A stretch of DNA of 64,000 bases from Liolophura sinensis (taxonomy: Eukaryota > Mollusca > Polyplacophora > Chitonida > Chitonidae). This document shows positions 1 to 12,728 of the stretch, one piece after another. Below the pieces are notes generated by a model. The model had not been told where the DNA came from, searched no databases, and was given only the letters and a program-made list of their open reading frames with translations. Location: NCBI RefSeq assembly GCF_032854445.1, contig NC_088296.1, positions 24,065,604 through 24,129,603 of the forward strand. The letters are read 5' to 3'. Within the stretch, counting starts at the first letter, position 1; every line of letters begins with the position of its first letter. Both the position numbers and the translations under genes were made by a program.

Positions 1-432
1 TGATGTGATCAGTGCTTAATTGGGCATCCAAACTGTGATGCGATCAGTGCTTAATTGGGCATCCAAACTGTTGATGTGATCAGTGCTTAATTGGGCATCC
101 GAACTGTTGATGTGATCAGTGCTTGATTGGGCATCCAAACTGTGATGCGATCAGTGCTTAATTGGGCATCCAAACTGTTGATGTGATCAGTGCTTGATTG
201 GGCATCCAAACTGTGATGCGATCAGTGCTTAATTGGGCATCCAAACTGTTGATGTGATCAGTGCTTAATTGGGCATCTGAACTGTTGATATGATCAGTGC
301 TTGATTGGGCATCCAAACTGTTGATGTGATCAGTGCTTAATTGGGCATCCAAACTGTTGATGTGATCAGTGCTTGATTGGGCATCCAAACTGTTGATATG
401 ATCAGTGCTTTATTGGGAATCCGAACTGTTGA
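1..432. repeat. 36-bp minisatellite
   Basis: About twelve tandem units of 35-36 bp, each containing GTGATCAGTGCTTAATTGGG and GCATCCAAACTG. Units differ by single substitutions (TTAATT/TTGATT, GTGATC/GCGATC) and by a one-base indel. The array is cut by the left window edge. The reverse strand is open through part of it only because 36 is a multiple of three, so I do not call a gene. Confidence 0.95.
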
Positions 433-537
433 ACCAAAACTGTATGTACATAAATATTTGCTGGGTTCAAAAATCAAAGTACTCTGGTTAGTATTTTTCA
501 GAATATTACGGTAAGATTGACTTATTTTATTGATTTA

Positions 538-675
538 ATTGGTGTTTTACACTGTACCCAAGAATATTTTCACTTATACGACCGTGGCCAGCATTATGGT
601 GGGAGGGAAAAAGGGGGAGAGCCCAGGAGAGAAACCATTGGCAGGTTGCTGGAAAAGAGGAAGCCAGCAAGTGCC
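538..675 (-). mobile_element. Meta-domain SINE fragment
   Basis: Reverse-strand 3' part of the common SINE: GGTGTTTTACACTGTACCCA, then the ATTTTCACTTATACGACC segment, the CAGCATTATGGTGGGAGG core and CAGGTTGCTGG. The tRNA-like head is missing. Confidence 0.85.
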
Positions 676-904
676 GATTAAGGTAAATGATCTTCTTCTC
701 CAGAAGATAGTTATCCCATTACATTTCCTATACATGCTGACTAAGAATGTGTAAGAAGATCAGTAAAGAATTTACCTGAACTATTTAAGCATATGCTGTA
801 CATATAGTCACATCTGCCTGAGGAGCCTACATGCTGATGTACAATGTAGCACGGTGAGAAGGTCTCTCGTATGACATTTTCATTATGAATTTCTGTTTAT
901 TAAT

Positions 905-1010
905 TACACGTTTCCTCTGAGCATAGTGCTGGCCGCCATTGTATAAGTGAAATATTCTTGAGCGCTGCGTAAAACACCATGCAGTCTAATAAGTAAAGAA
1001 ATAAATATTC
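905..1010 (+). mobile_element. Meta-domain SINE 3' fragment
   Basis: Forward-strand tail of the same SINE: TAGTGCTGGCCGCCATTG, TATAAGTGAAATATTCTTGA, GCGTAAAACACC, then an A/T-rich end. Heavily truncated at the 5' side. Confidence 0.8.
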
Positions 1011-4000
1011 CCTAAATATAACATTTTCTGGAGAAAAGATCAGTAAAAATATTTGGGCTGGATATAAATGGGAATATGCAGAACAAACATATTTTTAAGA
1101 ATATTGCATAATCAAGGAACACAATGATGACATCAAAGGGGAACTGCGCTGTTTAATTACATGCCACAAAAACATTGATGTACAAGTAATTATATGTCTT
1201 GGACAAGGCGGTATATAACCTTCCCCTAGACTTTATCTCTGTTAGACCTGGACCATGGGTGAGAACAGTAAACGTCTAAGAGAAAACATAAACATGGGGA
1301 GAAAATGACCTGTTACTTTTATAAGACAGCCTGTTGTAAATGCCTCCACCCCCCACCCCCACCCCCCCTCCCCACTACACACACACACACACAAATAATG
1401 ATAATAAAAATAATAGCCCCATTACAAATGAATTTTCTCTTTCATTATGAATTATTTGTGTAATGAACCATAAACTATACATAAAGATGAAGCTCTCTAA
1501 ATGAGATATTTTTTCATAAGATGTGAAGAGAAAAAAAAGATGTTGGCTTGGGTACAGTTTTTAAGTTTGTCAGTATAAGTTGAATGTGAATGTACTGTAC
1601 TGTGCCTGCTGGGTATGATGTATATGTACAGTGTACAGGTACTTGTATGTATAGTACCACTGTGTTGAACAGTGCATATGTGTGTGCCTTAATAGCCTGG
1701 GTGTAGACCTATGGTACCTGGAGGGTGGGGATAGGGAGTGGGGGGTGGGAGTCATACATGTCATTTACATGTAGCTTATTCTGATAGCAATGTGTTACTC
1801 TGTGATATCTTATATGTGTTTGCCACGCTTGTAGTTTGTAATAGTTTGATACCCATTGTTTAAAAAGTGTTTTATTTTTTTCCAGGGCCACAGGCGAGCA
1901 TGAACTTAAGACTGGTGAGAGAGGTTAGAGTTACTGTGGAGCCATGGGAACATTAGACACAGAGAATAGGATGTTATGAATGAAGGAGTGTTATACAGGC
2001 TGGCTGGACATTACTGGGTGAATGTGGACATGCAGAGGGAGGTAGGCAGAAGAGCCTAACATACAGGGGATTAACCCAAGCGGAGCATGAAGTGAGCATG
2101 GAATAGCCGTGAACATCTGTTACTGTGTATGTCAGTTGTGGAGAAACACACTTTGTTCTTCATACAGGCAGAAATTAACCATTTGCTTGGTTCCAGAAGT
2201 CTTACATTGCTTAAGAATTACATTGTACAGTTCTCAAAAAATCTGAAAGACTTCTGCAGATTAAACAACACGTTATGTGTGCTGATGCTGAAAATTATCT
2301 GAAATTAGCTTTTCTGCTTGTGATGATCCAAGATTTTGTGTACACTTTTGTGTAAATTTGTCGTCAGTGCGAAACAACATGGCTGCCTTTCTCCCATTTT
2401 CCTGAGTGGTCAAGTAGGAAGGCTGAAAACTGAGGCCAAGAGAGTTTGCTGACTACTAAACTGGTCTTAACCTGGTCCTCTGTTTTTTGACCCCCAGGGC
2501 TACTGGGCTGTATTCTGTCTCTGGTTGTGAAATTTGACCCCTCCCAAGGCTAGACATGGCTAATTGTAACAGTCCCTGAGGGCCAGCATCCTTCCCACAA
2601 CCACCCTTTTTGCTGGCCTGCTCTTGGTTGTCATGGTAACTGTTGTTGTTGTTGTTACTACTGGACAACCAGCAGAAAGTGGGAAAAGAAGAGGATTTGC
2701 TTTGAATTTTTGTAAGTATTACAGCAGGTTTTGTTTATATTTTGCACGTAATATTTATATAATGAATAACGTGGCCTCTGTTTTTCTTTGACTACATTTT
2801 TACATTGGTACCAGTAATAATGCCCTGGTTTCATTTATTACTGGTGATTGACACTTACATTTGAGCCGTTGCTATGGTTACAAGCAGTTATGTAAAGAAA
2901 AAAGAAATCTGGAAAGAATTGCCCAAGACTGTTGATTCTGTCCTGGTTCTGGGGCTGATTACTTGCACAAAGCCAACATGGACTGGCTAAATATTCTAAA
3001 TGTGATTTGATGATTTTGACTGACATTGTAGGAATTAAGATTGGGAACACTTAACATACGTGCATGTTATGTGTAGTCTGATTCACAAATGTATCAGATA
3101 TACACTTGAGGCCATTAATATATTCAGGTTTTGAGTGTAAAGGGACTGTTTTGTGGATATACTCAAAAATTTAAATGTGTCACTTAGCTTAGTTATCTTC
3201 AGGGGTGAAGTTTATTTGTGACATTTCTATATGTCTGGGTGTCTCCAGTTTAAACTGGCTAATTACTTTCATACTTATGGCTTGGATATCCTGTCCCTGA
3301 AGAGCTGTTTAAAGTGTCCTGCCAGCTGTGTCAAGTTTGCACATACCCACAGACCCAGGAAGAACCAGCCTAGAGTATTGTGCGACAGACTAAACAAGAG
3401 GGCAGGGAGGGCCATCCTTAAAAAACATATCTGCTGGCGACCAATCAAAGTCATGCACGATCAATTTTTTTTTTTTTTTTTATAGAAAAAGTCACATGTA
3501 CCAAGACCATTTGCACTGCTTTATTCCTTTCTGACTCAATTTCTTTGTTATAAATGTTTTTGATATAATTTCTTGTCTAATGTGATCTCCAAAGTCATGA
3601 AACTGGCGACAAAAGCAAAATTGCAGGAGTGGGAGTGACAAAAAAAAAAAAAGATTTCCCTTCCATTTTGGCCACTTTTTAAATGAAAGGTGCGTGTTTC
3701 ACCAAGCAGAGGTCATTTTATTACAGCCTAAACTAGTAAACTATTGGTTTTGCGCAGGGCCTGTGGAGTATTGAGAAAGTATACATGGTATGACTGCCTG
3801 CTCTCTCTTTGTCTAATTCATGTGTGCTAATATTCTGATGCTTTGGGGGTAACAGGACACTTCAAACAAAATTGTCCAGTAAATAATTCTGGAAAGTTAA
3901 TTTTGGTCCAGAATTTAATCTTTATAGGTCATCTTTGAAAGCCAGCTGGCTTCATAGTGTGTCCAGGCCAAGGTGACAGACTAAACAGATTATTTTTACT

Positions 4001-4394
4001 TATAGCTAGCCCAGCTAGCAGATGGTTTTCTCCTGTCTGTATCTTCTGTCTTGTTAGTCTAAGGGAGATGTATGTACATAAAGCAGGGATGGGATGCAGG
4101 CTGGCCATCTGGCTCAGTTTGACAGTTCATCTCTCCACCCAGGGACTCTCATTGCTAAGACCTGCAGACAGAGGGACAAAGAAAAGGTCTATGACACTCA
4201 CACATCACAGAGGCCGATGTATTACTTTATTACTTTAAATCCGTTACTTAACTATGTAACACAAATATTTCAGTGTTAGCTCTTTTGAAAGGCCTAAAAA
4301 ATGTTTTGTAGGCTACAACGATGTCTGAAGAAAAAGTGAACGAAAATAAAAAAAGGGGAAAAAATGAAAACACATCACCCAAATTCTTCGGCAT
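1011..4394. other. Non-coding stretch, no gene seen
   Basis: AT-rich DNA with a C-rich run followed by (CA)n near 1345-1394, a (GTT)n run at 2641-2657 and a poly-T at 3464-3481. Short open frames here lack codon structure or splice context. It may be intronic or intergenic to the + strand gene starting at 23020. Confidence 0.6.
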
Positions 4395-4399
4395 TTTCA

Positions 4400-4594
4400 A
4401 CCACAGTTGCGACGAATATTTTGAAACATTCCGAGGGAACTACAGGATGTAGAGAAATAATCCTCACAGTTTTATAAAGCTTGCATTTTTTGTGACACAA
4501 ACAAGTCCTTTCTGGCACCATTTCTGTTATAATTGTATACATATACTCCAAAAAGTGCTTTACATGTTGAAAAGGTTGGAGATTTACAGTAAAT
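4400..4594 (-). mobile_element. MITE-like dispersed repeat, copy 1
   Basis: The reverse complement begins TTTACTGTAAATCTCCAACC and contains GACTTGTTTGTGTCAC, ATGCAAGCTTTATAAAACTG and a GGAATGTTTCAAAATATT segment. These align collinearly with copies at 16327-16523 and 27200-27397. No coding capacity; about 200 bp. Confidence 0.7.
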
Positions 4595-5354
4595 ATTGTC
4601 AGAAGTCCATTACCTCTAAGTACATGTATGCAACTTCCCTATAGCTAGTCTCCACGGCACTTCACACATGTTACATCATCAGTAGAAGCTGGAGCCACCT
4701 GGTGGACAAATTTGCCAACCTCTTGAGTGGACTGAATCATGGGAAATCTAATATAAACGGCTCCTACAAGAACTGGTCACATGTTGAAACTGAAACTCCA
4801 TATTTAAATGCTACCATTTCGCTAATCATTGTTGCTATGCAGTTAAGAGCCCATTGACTGTTTTTAAACTCCACTGAAAAAAAAAAACTCTACAACAGTT
4901 ACTATCAATGACATTGTTGTCCTTTTACAAAACTCTTCATTGTCGTAATGTTTTTAAAGTCTGTTTAAACACAGCAGCATTTGAAACATTTTTTTCCAAC
5001 ATGTACCAGCCATTTTTCAAATGTTTGCTGCGCAATAGTGAGAAAAAAAAATACATGGCTGCTCAGATACTTCACATTATGTGTTAGAGATCGGACAATA
5101 AGTGTAAGGTGGCGTGGAAATTTGACTATAGGGAAGCGGCACACTTCTAGATAAAAGACTCAGGGTATGGTGTATAATCAGTTATGTTTGTGAGCCAGTT
5201 AGAGGGAAGATGATGTAGAGAAGAGGAACAAGGTTTTGGCTTGTGTGGAAGAGTTGTCATATAGTAGGAATATTTGTACAATGTGCTTGATAAATGACCT
5301 ACTTGTTCACTCAGGTATGATTCAGGAGACAAGTAAATATCATAAAATACTGTC

Positions 5355-5440
5355 ATACTTCAACTTTTTCGCATTTTGCCAAGCACGTCATTTAAGCATA
5401 TTCTGAAGGCATTATTCTGTGTACTCTGATTTGATTTGAC
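5355..5440 (+). mobile_element. Partial MITE-like repeat
   Basis: Contains CTTCAACTTTTTCGCATTTT and CATATTCTGAAGGCATTATT, matching the left part of the element at 15436-15661. Only about 85 bp is recognisable. Confidence 0.5.
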
Positions 5441-5811
5441 TTGTCAGTGTTAAAGACCTGCTGGAGGCTGTATGTTCCTGGGCAAGTGACCATCTGGCCA
5501 AGAATCCTTGATGAGGTCATCTCTATTACTGGGCACTGGTCATTTCTATTGTTGTCCACTGACCAGTAACAGAATCACACCTCGTACAGCCGTTATCTCT
5601 CGATGTCTCCAATTATCACTGTTCTGTCACTCCACTGACATTGTGATCCTCGTTAATAGGTTTCGCTCACACCCATTAAATCAGGGTTAATAGGGATTAC
5701 ATTCTGGCAGGAATGTAAAATAGGTTAACCAAGCATTATGTAAGAGGGCAGACAGTGCTGGCTCGATCCGCAATCAAACCAAGAGGAATTTACCTTCAGT
5801 CTAGTGATTTA

Positions 5812-5992
5812 GTTATTTATTTATTTATTTGACTGGTGTTTTATGCCATACTCAAGAATATTTCACTTATACAACGGCGGCCAGCATTATGGTGGGAGGA
5901 AACTGGGCAGAGCCCGGGGAAAACCCACAACCGTCTGCAGGTTGCTGAAAGACCTTCCCACATACTGCCAAAGAGGACCTCCATCCAGTCTA
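5812..5992 (-). mobile_element. Meta-domain SINE, reverse orientation
   Basis: Starts with a (TTTA)n tail and continues through GGTGTTTTATGCCATACTCA, ACAACGGCGGCCAGCATTAT, the GGTGGGAGGAAACTGGGC core and GCAGGTTGCTGAAAGACC. The tRNA-like head is not recognisable, so the copy is 5' truncated. Confidence 0.9.
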
Positions 5993-6227
5993 GTGATAGA
6001 AGTGCAGGCTAGGGACCCAAAGATCAGCGAAATCAACCCTGTGAATTTTTCAATTCTGTGAAAACTTGGCATCTATTGATGTATCTGCATGTAGCTATAT
6101 TTATACATGTACATTTCATTTGTTTGATTTACCAATCATACAACTCATGCAATAATTGACCGCATACAGGTAAACCTGCCTCTCATGTGACCTTGATAAA
6201 AGAGCTTGCCTTACTAAGCCACATCAG

Positions 6228-6430
6228 AGCCTCCGTGACCTTGTGGTTAGTGTGCTGGCGCAGAGCAGTGACCCAGGTTCCTCTCACCAATCCAAAGTCT
6301 GCCAGCAACCGGCGGATAGTTGTAGGTTTTGCCCTTTGTCTGGCTGGTTTCCTCCCACCATAATGCTGGCAGCCATCTGATTATACTAGTGAAATATTGT
6401 TGAGTACGGTGTAAAACTTCAGTCATTTAA
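6228..6430 (+). mobile_element. Meta-domain SINE with degraded head
   Basis: A tRNA-like head (GCCTCCGTGACCTTGTGGTT, GCAGAGCAGTGACCCAGG) is followed by CCAGCAACCGGCGGATAG, the GTTTCCTCCCACCATAATGC core and GTGAAATATTGTTGAGTACG. The segment between head and core is shortened relative to 14742-15010. Confidence 0.88.
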
Positions 6431-6835
6431 AAATATTGTTTCTTAGCGACATCGTTAAGAGCGTGTTTGATATCTTCAGTCAGGTCTGCTCATTAGGTCC
6501 AGAATCACCTAACGCTGGCTCATCTGGCATCTTCCTGATCACTTCAGATCATTATGGCAAATGATACATGGTCAACATCAAGATGGAGCCAGTCTTAATG
6601 AGATCTCTTGTGGAGTGGTTAGTGGAAGTGATGGTCATCATCACTGGTCATTTGTTTGGGTCAGTTCTAATATAAGTCCCTAAGGAAAGTCAGATGTTGC
6701 GGTCATTGGGTCAGCTGAGTTCAGCTAAGGTCAACCTCATGAAAAGGGCACTACTTCATGTAGATGTACTGTGCAATGAAGATCTACAACCTACCTACAA
6801 GAATTCAATTGGGATCGGGTTGGGATCTAGCTGGT

Positions 6836-7233
6836 ACAGTGATCTAGTAGTACAGTGATCTTGTGTACACTGATCTAGTGGTACAGTGATCTAGGGGTGT
6901 AGTGATCTAGTGGTATAGTGATCTAGTGGTACACTGATCTAGTGGTTAGTGATCTAGTGGTACAGTGATCTAGTGGTACAGTGATCTAGGGGTGTATTGA
7001 TCTAGTGGTATAGTGATCTAGTGGTACACTGATCTAGTGGTACACTGATCTAAGTGGTACAGTGATCTTGTGGTACACTGATCTAGTGGTACACTGAACT
7101 AGTGGTACAGTGATCTTGTGGTACACTGATCTAGTGGTAGAGTGATCTAGGGGTGTAGTGATCTAGTGGTATAGGGATTTAGTGGTACACTGATCTAGTG
7201 GTACAGTGATCTAGTGGTATAGTGATCTAGTGG
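6836..7233. repeat. 16-bp minisatellite running into a gap
   Basis: Roughly 25 units of GTGATCTAGTGGTACA with variants (TATA, CACT, GGGTGT). The array is open at 7233, where the Ns begin, so its true length is unknown. Confidence 0.95.
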
Positions 7234-7433
7234 NNNNNNNNNNNNNNNNNNNNNNNNNNNNNNNNNNNNNNNNNNNNNNNNNNNNNNNNNNNNNNNNNNN
7301 NNNNNNNNNNNNNNNNNNNNNNNNNNNNNNNNNNNNNNNNNNNNNNNNNNNNNNNNNNNNNNNNNNNNNNNNNNNNNNNNNNNNNNNNNNNNNNNNNNNN
7401 NNNNNNNNNNNNNNNNNNNNNNNNNNNNNNNNN
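7234..7433. other. Assembly gap (200 N)
   Basis: Exactly 200 Ns. The round number suggests a placeholder rather than a measured size. It sits at the end of a 16-bp tandem array, a common place for assembly breaks. Confidence 0.98.
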
Positions 7434-7570
7434 GACAGAAATGCACTGACACAAAGTTTGGAGACTGAGACACTTTTGCAAGGCTGTACATTGAGTATTA
7501 ATGTATTTCACCTGAAAATTGGCATTTTTCAAGCAACACATTGTGCTTGCTTCTGACTATTACATTCGCC

Positions 7571-7612
7571 TTTCAGTGACTTTCAGTGACTTTCAGTGAC
7601 TTTCAGTGTACT
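7571..7612. repeat. 10-bp tandem repeat, four copies
   Basis: Four copies of TTTCAGTGAC, followed after a short spacer by a (TG)n run near 7628-7642. Confidence 0.9.
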
Positions 7613-8134
7613 CTTGTTTGTTGATTTGTGTGTGTGTGTGTGTTTGTAAAATTAGACTGATTTCTTCTCAGAAAAACTGAAGTGGGGGGCCTCAAAGTTT
7701 CATTACAAGGCCTTTATGTGCTTCTGAAAGTGCATTTTTGACAATCTAACTTCAGGTGAACATTTATGTGCCGTTAAATCACAATGCTCCAGTCATAAGG
7801 GGTTATAATTACTTGTTTACTCTAACAGTCAAGTAATTTGGTACTCCCCCGTTTTATGTAACCCTGGTGATAAAGTATTTATTTTGTTGGCCCACCCACA
7901 GATGTTTATTACCCTGAGCTGGGATTAGATGACTTTGTTGGCTCTGACCACTGATTATGGCAGTATTGGGGAGGCTTGGGTGGGGTGTGGTGATTAGTTA
8001 TAGACCTGAGTCACAGTGTACAAATTGTACCCATACATATATATCAGAGACTGTGACTGTGAATTTCAGGCTTATTACAGCAATGCGTGTACCTTGTTAT
8101 GATCCGTTATGTATCATTGTATCTCTACCTGTAA

Positions 8135-8480
8135 AACAGTGTAGGTACATGTATGTACCTTGGTCTGTATGTGTACAGCAGTGTACCTTTGTCTGTATTT
8201 GTACAGCAGTGCACCTTGGTCTGTATCTCTATAGTAGTGTACCTCTGTGTGTATCTGTACAGCAGTGCACCTTGGTCCATATCTGTACAGCAGTGTACCT
8301 TGGTGTGTATCTGTACAGCAGTGTACCTTTGTCTGTATCTGTACAGCAGTGTACCTTGGTCTGTATCTCTTATAGTAGTGTACCTCTGTGTGTATCTGTA
8401 CAGCAGTGTACCTTGGTCTGTATGTGTACAGCAGTGTACCTTGGTGTGTATCTGTACAGCAGTGTACATGTACCTCAATT
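8135..8480. repeat. 28-bp minisatellite
   Basis: About twelve units combining TGTACCTTGGTCTGTATC and TGTACAGCAG. Several frames on both strands remain open because the unit lacks stop codons; overlapping open frames on both strands argue against a protein here. Confidence 0.95.
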
Positions 8481-8754
8481 TGTATTAGCAGTAGTATATT
8501 AAACATGAATGAAAGCTGGATTTTCACCTGTGTATTAGAGAGTAATTTTCACCTGTGTATTGGAGAGTAATACTCGTTTTTGAAGGTCAAGTCAGAGCTG
8601 TATGGGGAAAAATACCCATGGGAAGTAAAAGTTGTCTTTAGCATTTAAATCAGCGTTGTGTTCACATATTTGTGTTGCAATTTTGTCTGACAAATCTTTA
8701 CAGATGGAGACTTGACCCATTTGAGAGTACAGCAGATTTTGTGTTTGGGGGTGG

Positions 8755-8865
8755 GTTTCCTTCAGGCTCAGATTGCTTTCCTCCTAGCATAATACTGGCC
8801 GCCATTGTATAGGTGAAATATTCTTACGTACAGCGTAAAACACCAATCTAGTAAATAAATTGAGC
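8755..8865 (+). mobile_element. Meta-domain SINE 3' fragment
   Basis: TTTCCTCCTAGCATAATACT, GGCCGCCATTGTATAGGTGA, AATATTCTTACG, GCGTAAAACACCAATC and a short TAAATAAAT tail. Confidence 0.85.
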
Positions 8866-9869
8866 ATAATGACTTCTCAGAGCAGTGTAGCTACATGTAG
8901 TTTGATGGGAGAAAAAGTTTCCTGCAGCTGACAACGAGCTTGAATGTTAGGGCAGTGTACTCTAATATTTTTTACAATTTTTTCAGTTATGGAAATCAGT
9001 CTCCCCGTGTTCAAAGGTTTGGTGAAATATTGATCCGGGTTTCTGCTACATGATGTGTAAACATGGGGGATTTAGCACAGATTGTGAGTGAAAAAGATGT
9101 CAAGCAAATTTCCATATTCATGAGACAACACATGAATGATACAGCTGTAACAGCTATTGTGCTTTATCTGCCTGCCTCCCCCCTTTTTTGTTAATGGTTT
9201 AGCTCATGGTATATTGGAAGAATTGTATTAATATGGGCATCTAGGAAATGGAATAATCCATTCCATTTCATAGGGGTGGTAACAGTAAAGCTTAATATGA
9301 TCAATAATCCTCGATTTTTTTTTTTTTTTTTTTGTTGATAACTCAAGTTGTCAGAGGCTGAAACGTTGGCCATTACAATCAAAATTCATATTGGAATGAA
9401 TTGTTCAAGGTTGTGTATTGTGTTTTCTGTGTGCCGTTTCGGGTGACGAATATTGAATATCTCAAATCTCGTGGCCTGTGTAAAAAAGGACAGGTATGTG
9501 TAGGGTGCGGTGACATTGACCATTATGAGTGAAGCGTTACGGGTTAATGCCACCACTGCGATACGTCAGCCATATCATGGCAGTCAACTAGCGTAACCGT
9601 ATATCAGATCGATGGAGTCTCTCGGTAGAAAAACTTACGTGTTAGCATCAAAATTATCTTTTTTTTTAGGCCTTTTGAACACGTGAGAGTGCATTTTTAC
9701 ACACCAAACCAGGTGAAAAATTGTATATATCTGCTGTAATCCACTCTATAACCTATTCTTCTCTCCCAGTTTTGTTGAAAAGTAAAGATATAAATATGTT
9801 GTCCTTTAGATGGACTAACCATGTGAAAAAAAGAAAAAGAAACTAACTATTCTTGTTACAATTACATGC

Positions 9870-10043
9870 CTCTCTGGCCGTACGTGGGAAGGTCTGTCAG
9901 CAACCTGCGGATGGTCGTGGGTTTCCCCCGGGCTCTACCCGGTTTCCTCCCACCATAATGCTGGCTGCCGTAGTATAAGTGAAATATTCTTGAGTACGGC
10001 GTAAAACACCAATTATGTGTTTAAATAAATAAATAAATAAATA
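9870..10043 (+). mobile_element. Meta-domain SINE, headless
   Basis: From TCTGGCCGTACGTGGGAAGG through GCAACCTGCGGATGGTCG, the TTTCCCCCGGGCTCTACC core, GTGAAATATTCTTGAGTACG and a (TAAA)n tail. It is one of the best-preserved cores in the window, but the tRNA-like head is absent. Confidence 0.92.
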
Positions 10044-12270
10044 CAATTGCATGCATATTCACTAAAAAGAGCAGAACAGATGTTCAAAAAATGTGAAGAA
10101 TTAGGTATATTCCTGGCAGTACAAATGTGTATGGGTGGAATATTGACTGGTAAATGAAGTAGTCTACCGTTATAGGTAATTATCATTCATTAACAGAGGG
10201 AAGGTTGTCTGGGTTAATGGATTGTACAGCGTCTGTAGAGCAGTCAGGGAGATTCCCTTGGGTGTTGTATATGTGTAGAGAGTGCGGTAAATACTCAGGT
10301 GAGTGTTGTTGTGATTGTGATTTTACTGGGATTTATCAGCTGTGGTTTGTAGGGAGATTTGTTGGCTGTGAAATTTATAGTTTATATGGACAGAGAAATT
10401 TAGAGACAGGGAAAATGTTCCACAAATCAAGTAAAAATAAACTTGAAAGTCCTTTGTTTTATGTGTCAGATCTTAATGGGGGTTTTATTTGGTGATTTTG
10501 GGGTTTTCAAGGCTTTCTGATAGCATAAATATGTCTTTAATAGGAACTGTTGCTGGGACATTCTATATTTCCCACAGATTAGTTGATTTCTGAATTTGAT
10601 TTTCATTTTTTACACACTCCTCCGACATTGTGAAAAAAAAACTGCGTGTAAAACAAAAATGTTAATTGATGTGGCCTAAAGTTAGTACTTAGTTAGTGTC
10701 AGAATGCTCGTGTGTCTGTTAAGAAGCCACTGCCAGTGGCATCTGTATTACTTGTTCTGTGGTACTTGTGCAAGGATTACAGACTACATGGCAGTTGTGC
10801 AGCTGACACGTGTTACAGCTCACATGTGCATCCTTCAGATCCGCGGCCCGCAGCATTGCTATCCGCAGTTGGCCTTAACGCTGCACCGTTCATGTGATTG
10901 TTAACATGCCCACAAGGCCTCAATGCAGGTGGTGCCGGTACATGCATGGCGCGTGCAGCCGGTCATGTAACTCCTGCATCTGCTGTGGGTTTGCGGTGCA
11001 GCTATGAACCATGTCTGTGGACGGTGGAGCCAGCTTATTGATTGCAGAGACGCTCATTCCATCATGGTGCTTGAGTAATGTAGTACCCTCTGAGAGACTC
11101 GATCTGACTTAGCCGGAAGTCGCGGCTGCCGTTGACATGTTTGATATGCAGGAAGCCATGGCAGTTGTTGGTAGAGATATTCCCTTTTGTTCACATAACG
11201 CACCTAAGAGCAAATCAGCTCAGATTTAAGCTATAGTTTGGATCGTTTGGTGCTTCATGCTTGACTCTGTTCCATGCTTGACTCTGTTCCATGCTTGACT
11301 CTGTTCCATGCTGAATGAGAAAGAGTACATGTACTATCTTGATATTGATGTTCGTTTTTGCATTGAGCAGACCAGTCTGTGAGGAATGTATGAAAATCTA
11401 GCAAAGGTAAAGTCATAGCGGTTAAATTTTTAACTTTGAATTGTGTTTTACGCTGGGCTGAAGAATATTTCACTTCTATGACAAAGCCCAGTCATTGGTC
11501 AAAAGCTCCTGAGTTATTTGCCCTGCCTTGAATTTTTCTTTTACAAGCAGAGTAAATATTTTTAAAATGTCGTCGGAGCATAAAAAAAAAAAACAGGAAT
11601 ATTCACCTACGTGTAATCTGTAGGGATGATGACCTACCCTAGCAAGTTTTCCTACCTGAGGGATATTTGCTTGATGGAAAAGCCATGAGAAACAGGAAAA
11701 TCATAGAAAACTTGGTTTTGTTTCATTTATCACTTTCTTGAGTTAGTGTCGGTTCATTTGTAAGGTGGGGATTTGTGCGGTCGGAATTAAAAGTGTCAGT
11801 AGAAATTATGAGAGCAGACACATGTAGGGTTCAGGGTGCAGCCCTTAGTCAGATGCACATGTACATCGGGGATATTGTAAACTACACTATACACCTGTGA
11901 AATACCTGGGTGTACAGGTGATCAAGATTCACATCCGCATTCCACTTAATAAAGGGATTGAAATGTATACATGCACCGGTATGAAATACCCCGTCTACCT
12001 GCCCAGGGGTCAGTCTCATAGCCTGTATTATTTACGTGCCCTATTGTTGATGGACAATTTGAAGGTAGAGATAACCAAGCCGTTGAAAGGTGATACATTA
12101 TTCATAACATTGGCCAATTTTTATCCTGACATATACGTGTAGGTACGGATAAACTCCACATGCATTTTAATGAGAATTTGACATGTAAATGAGTTTCAAT
12201 AAATGTGCATGGACTTCTTCCTACATCTACCTGTAGTATACATCTATAAACAAGTTTTAAAAAGAATGAT
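10044..12270. other. Non-coding stretch with a GC-richer island
   Basis: No supported gene. Positions 10780-11170 are richer in GC and CpG than the surroundings and contain an ETS-type core CCGGAAGT at 11113-11120. A 17-bp unit (TGCTTGACTCTGTTCCA) is repeated three times at about 11260-11311. A SINE tail fragment in reverse orientation lies at 11443-11490. Confidence 0.5.
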
Positions 12271-12460
12271 TTAATCCTAACTTCTCAACCTTTTCGCATA
12301 TGGAAGCACAACTGTCAGTGCAATTTATGCACATTTATAATTTGTTTTTGGGCTACATAAAAAAGTATAGTTTTATCAGTTTGCACAGAATAATCCCCTC
12401 AGAATATGCTTGGAACAACACCATGCCAGCATATGAAAATATTGGAGAATTACAGTAAAT
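12271..12460. mobile_element. MITE-like element with imperfect terminal inverted repeats
   Basis: The left end contains CTTCTCAACCTTTTCGCATATG. The right end contains CATATGAAAATATTGGAG and AATTACAGTAAAT, which read in reverse gives a matching terminus. The inner segment CAGTGCAATTTATGCACATT recurs inverted inside 15436-15661. No open frame. Confidence 0.65.
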
Positions 12461-12632
12461 GTAATTTATTCACCCCTCCCCCCCCACTGAAATATTAAAA
12501 AAATAAAAAAAGTGCATGTACCTGTGCACATAAGCATGTATTAAACTCTCTTGTGAATATATCACACTTTTTATCATTATAACCAGCAGTGATGATGAAC
12601 TAGTTATCAGTGCTTAAAAAGTGATTGACCTT

Positions 12633-12728
12633 CAGTGTATACGTTCAGGAGGTGTCCGTGTATACGTTCAGGAGGTGTCAGTGTATACGTTCAGGAGGTG
12701 TCAGTGTATACGTTCAGGAGGTGTCAGC
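12633..12728. repeat. 23-bp tandem repeat, about four copies
   Basis: Units of TCAGTGTATACGTTCAGG plus AGGTG, nearly identical, with one variant (CCGTG for CAGTG). Confidence 0.93.

Noticed and set aside
10205-10495. A 96-codon forward open frame with several Cys residues
   Set aside because: No splice context or recognisable domain; ordinary for chance frames in this DNA.
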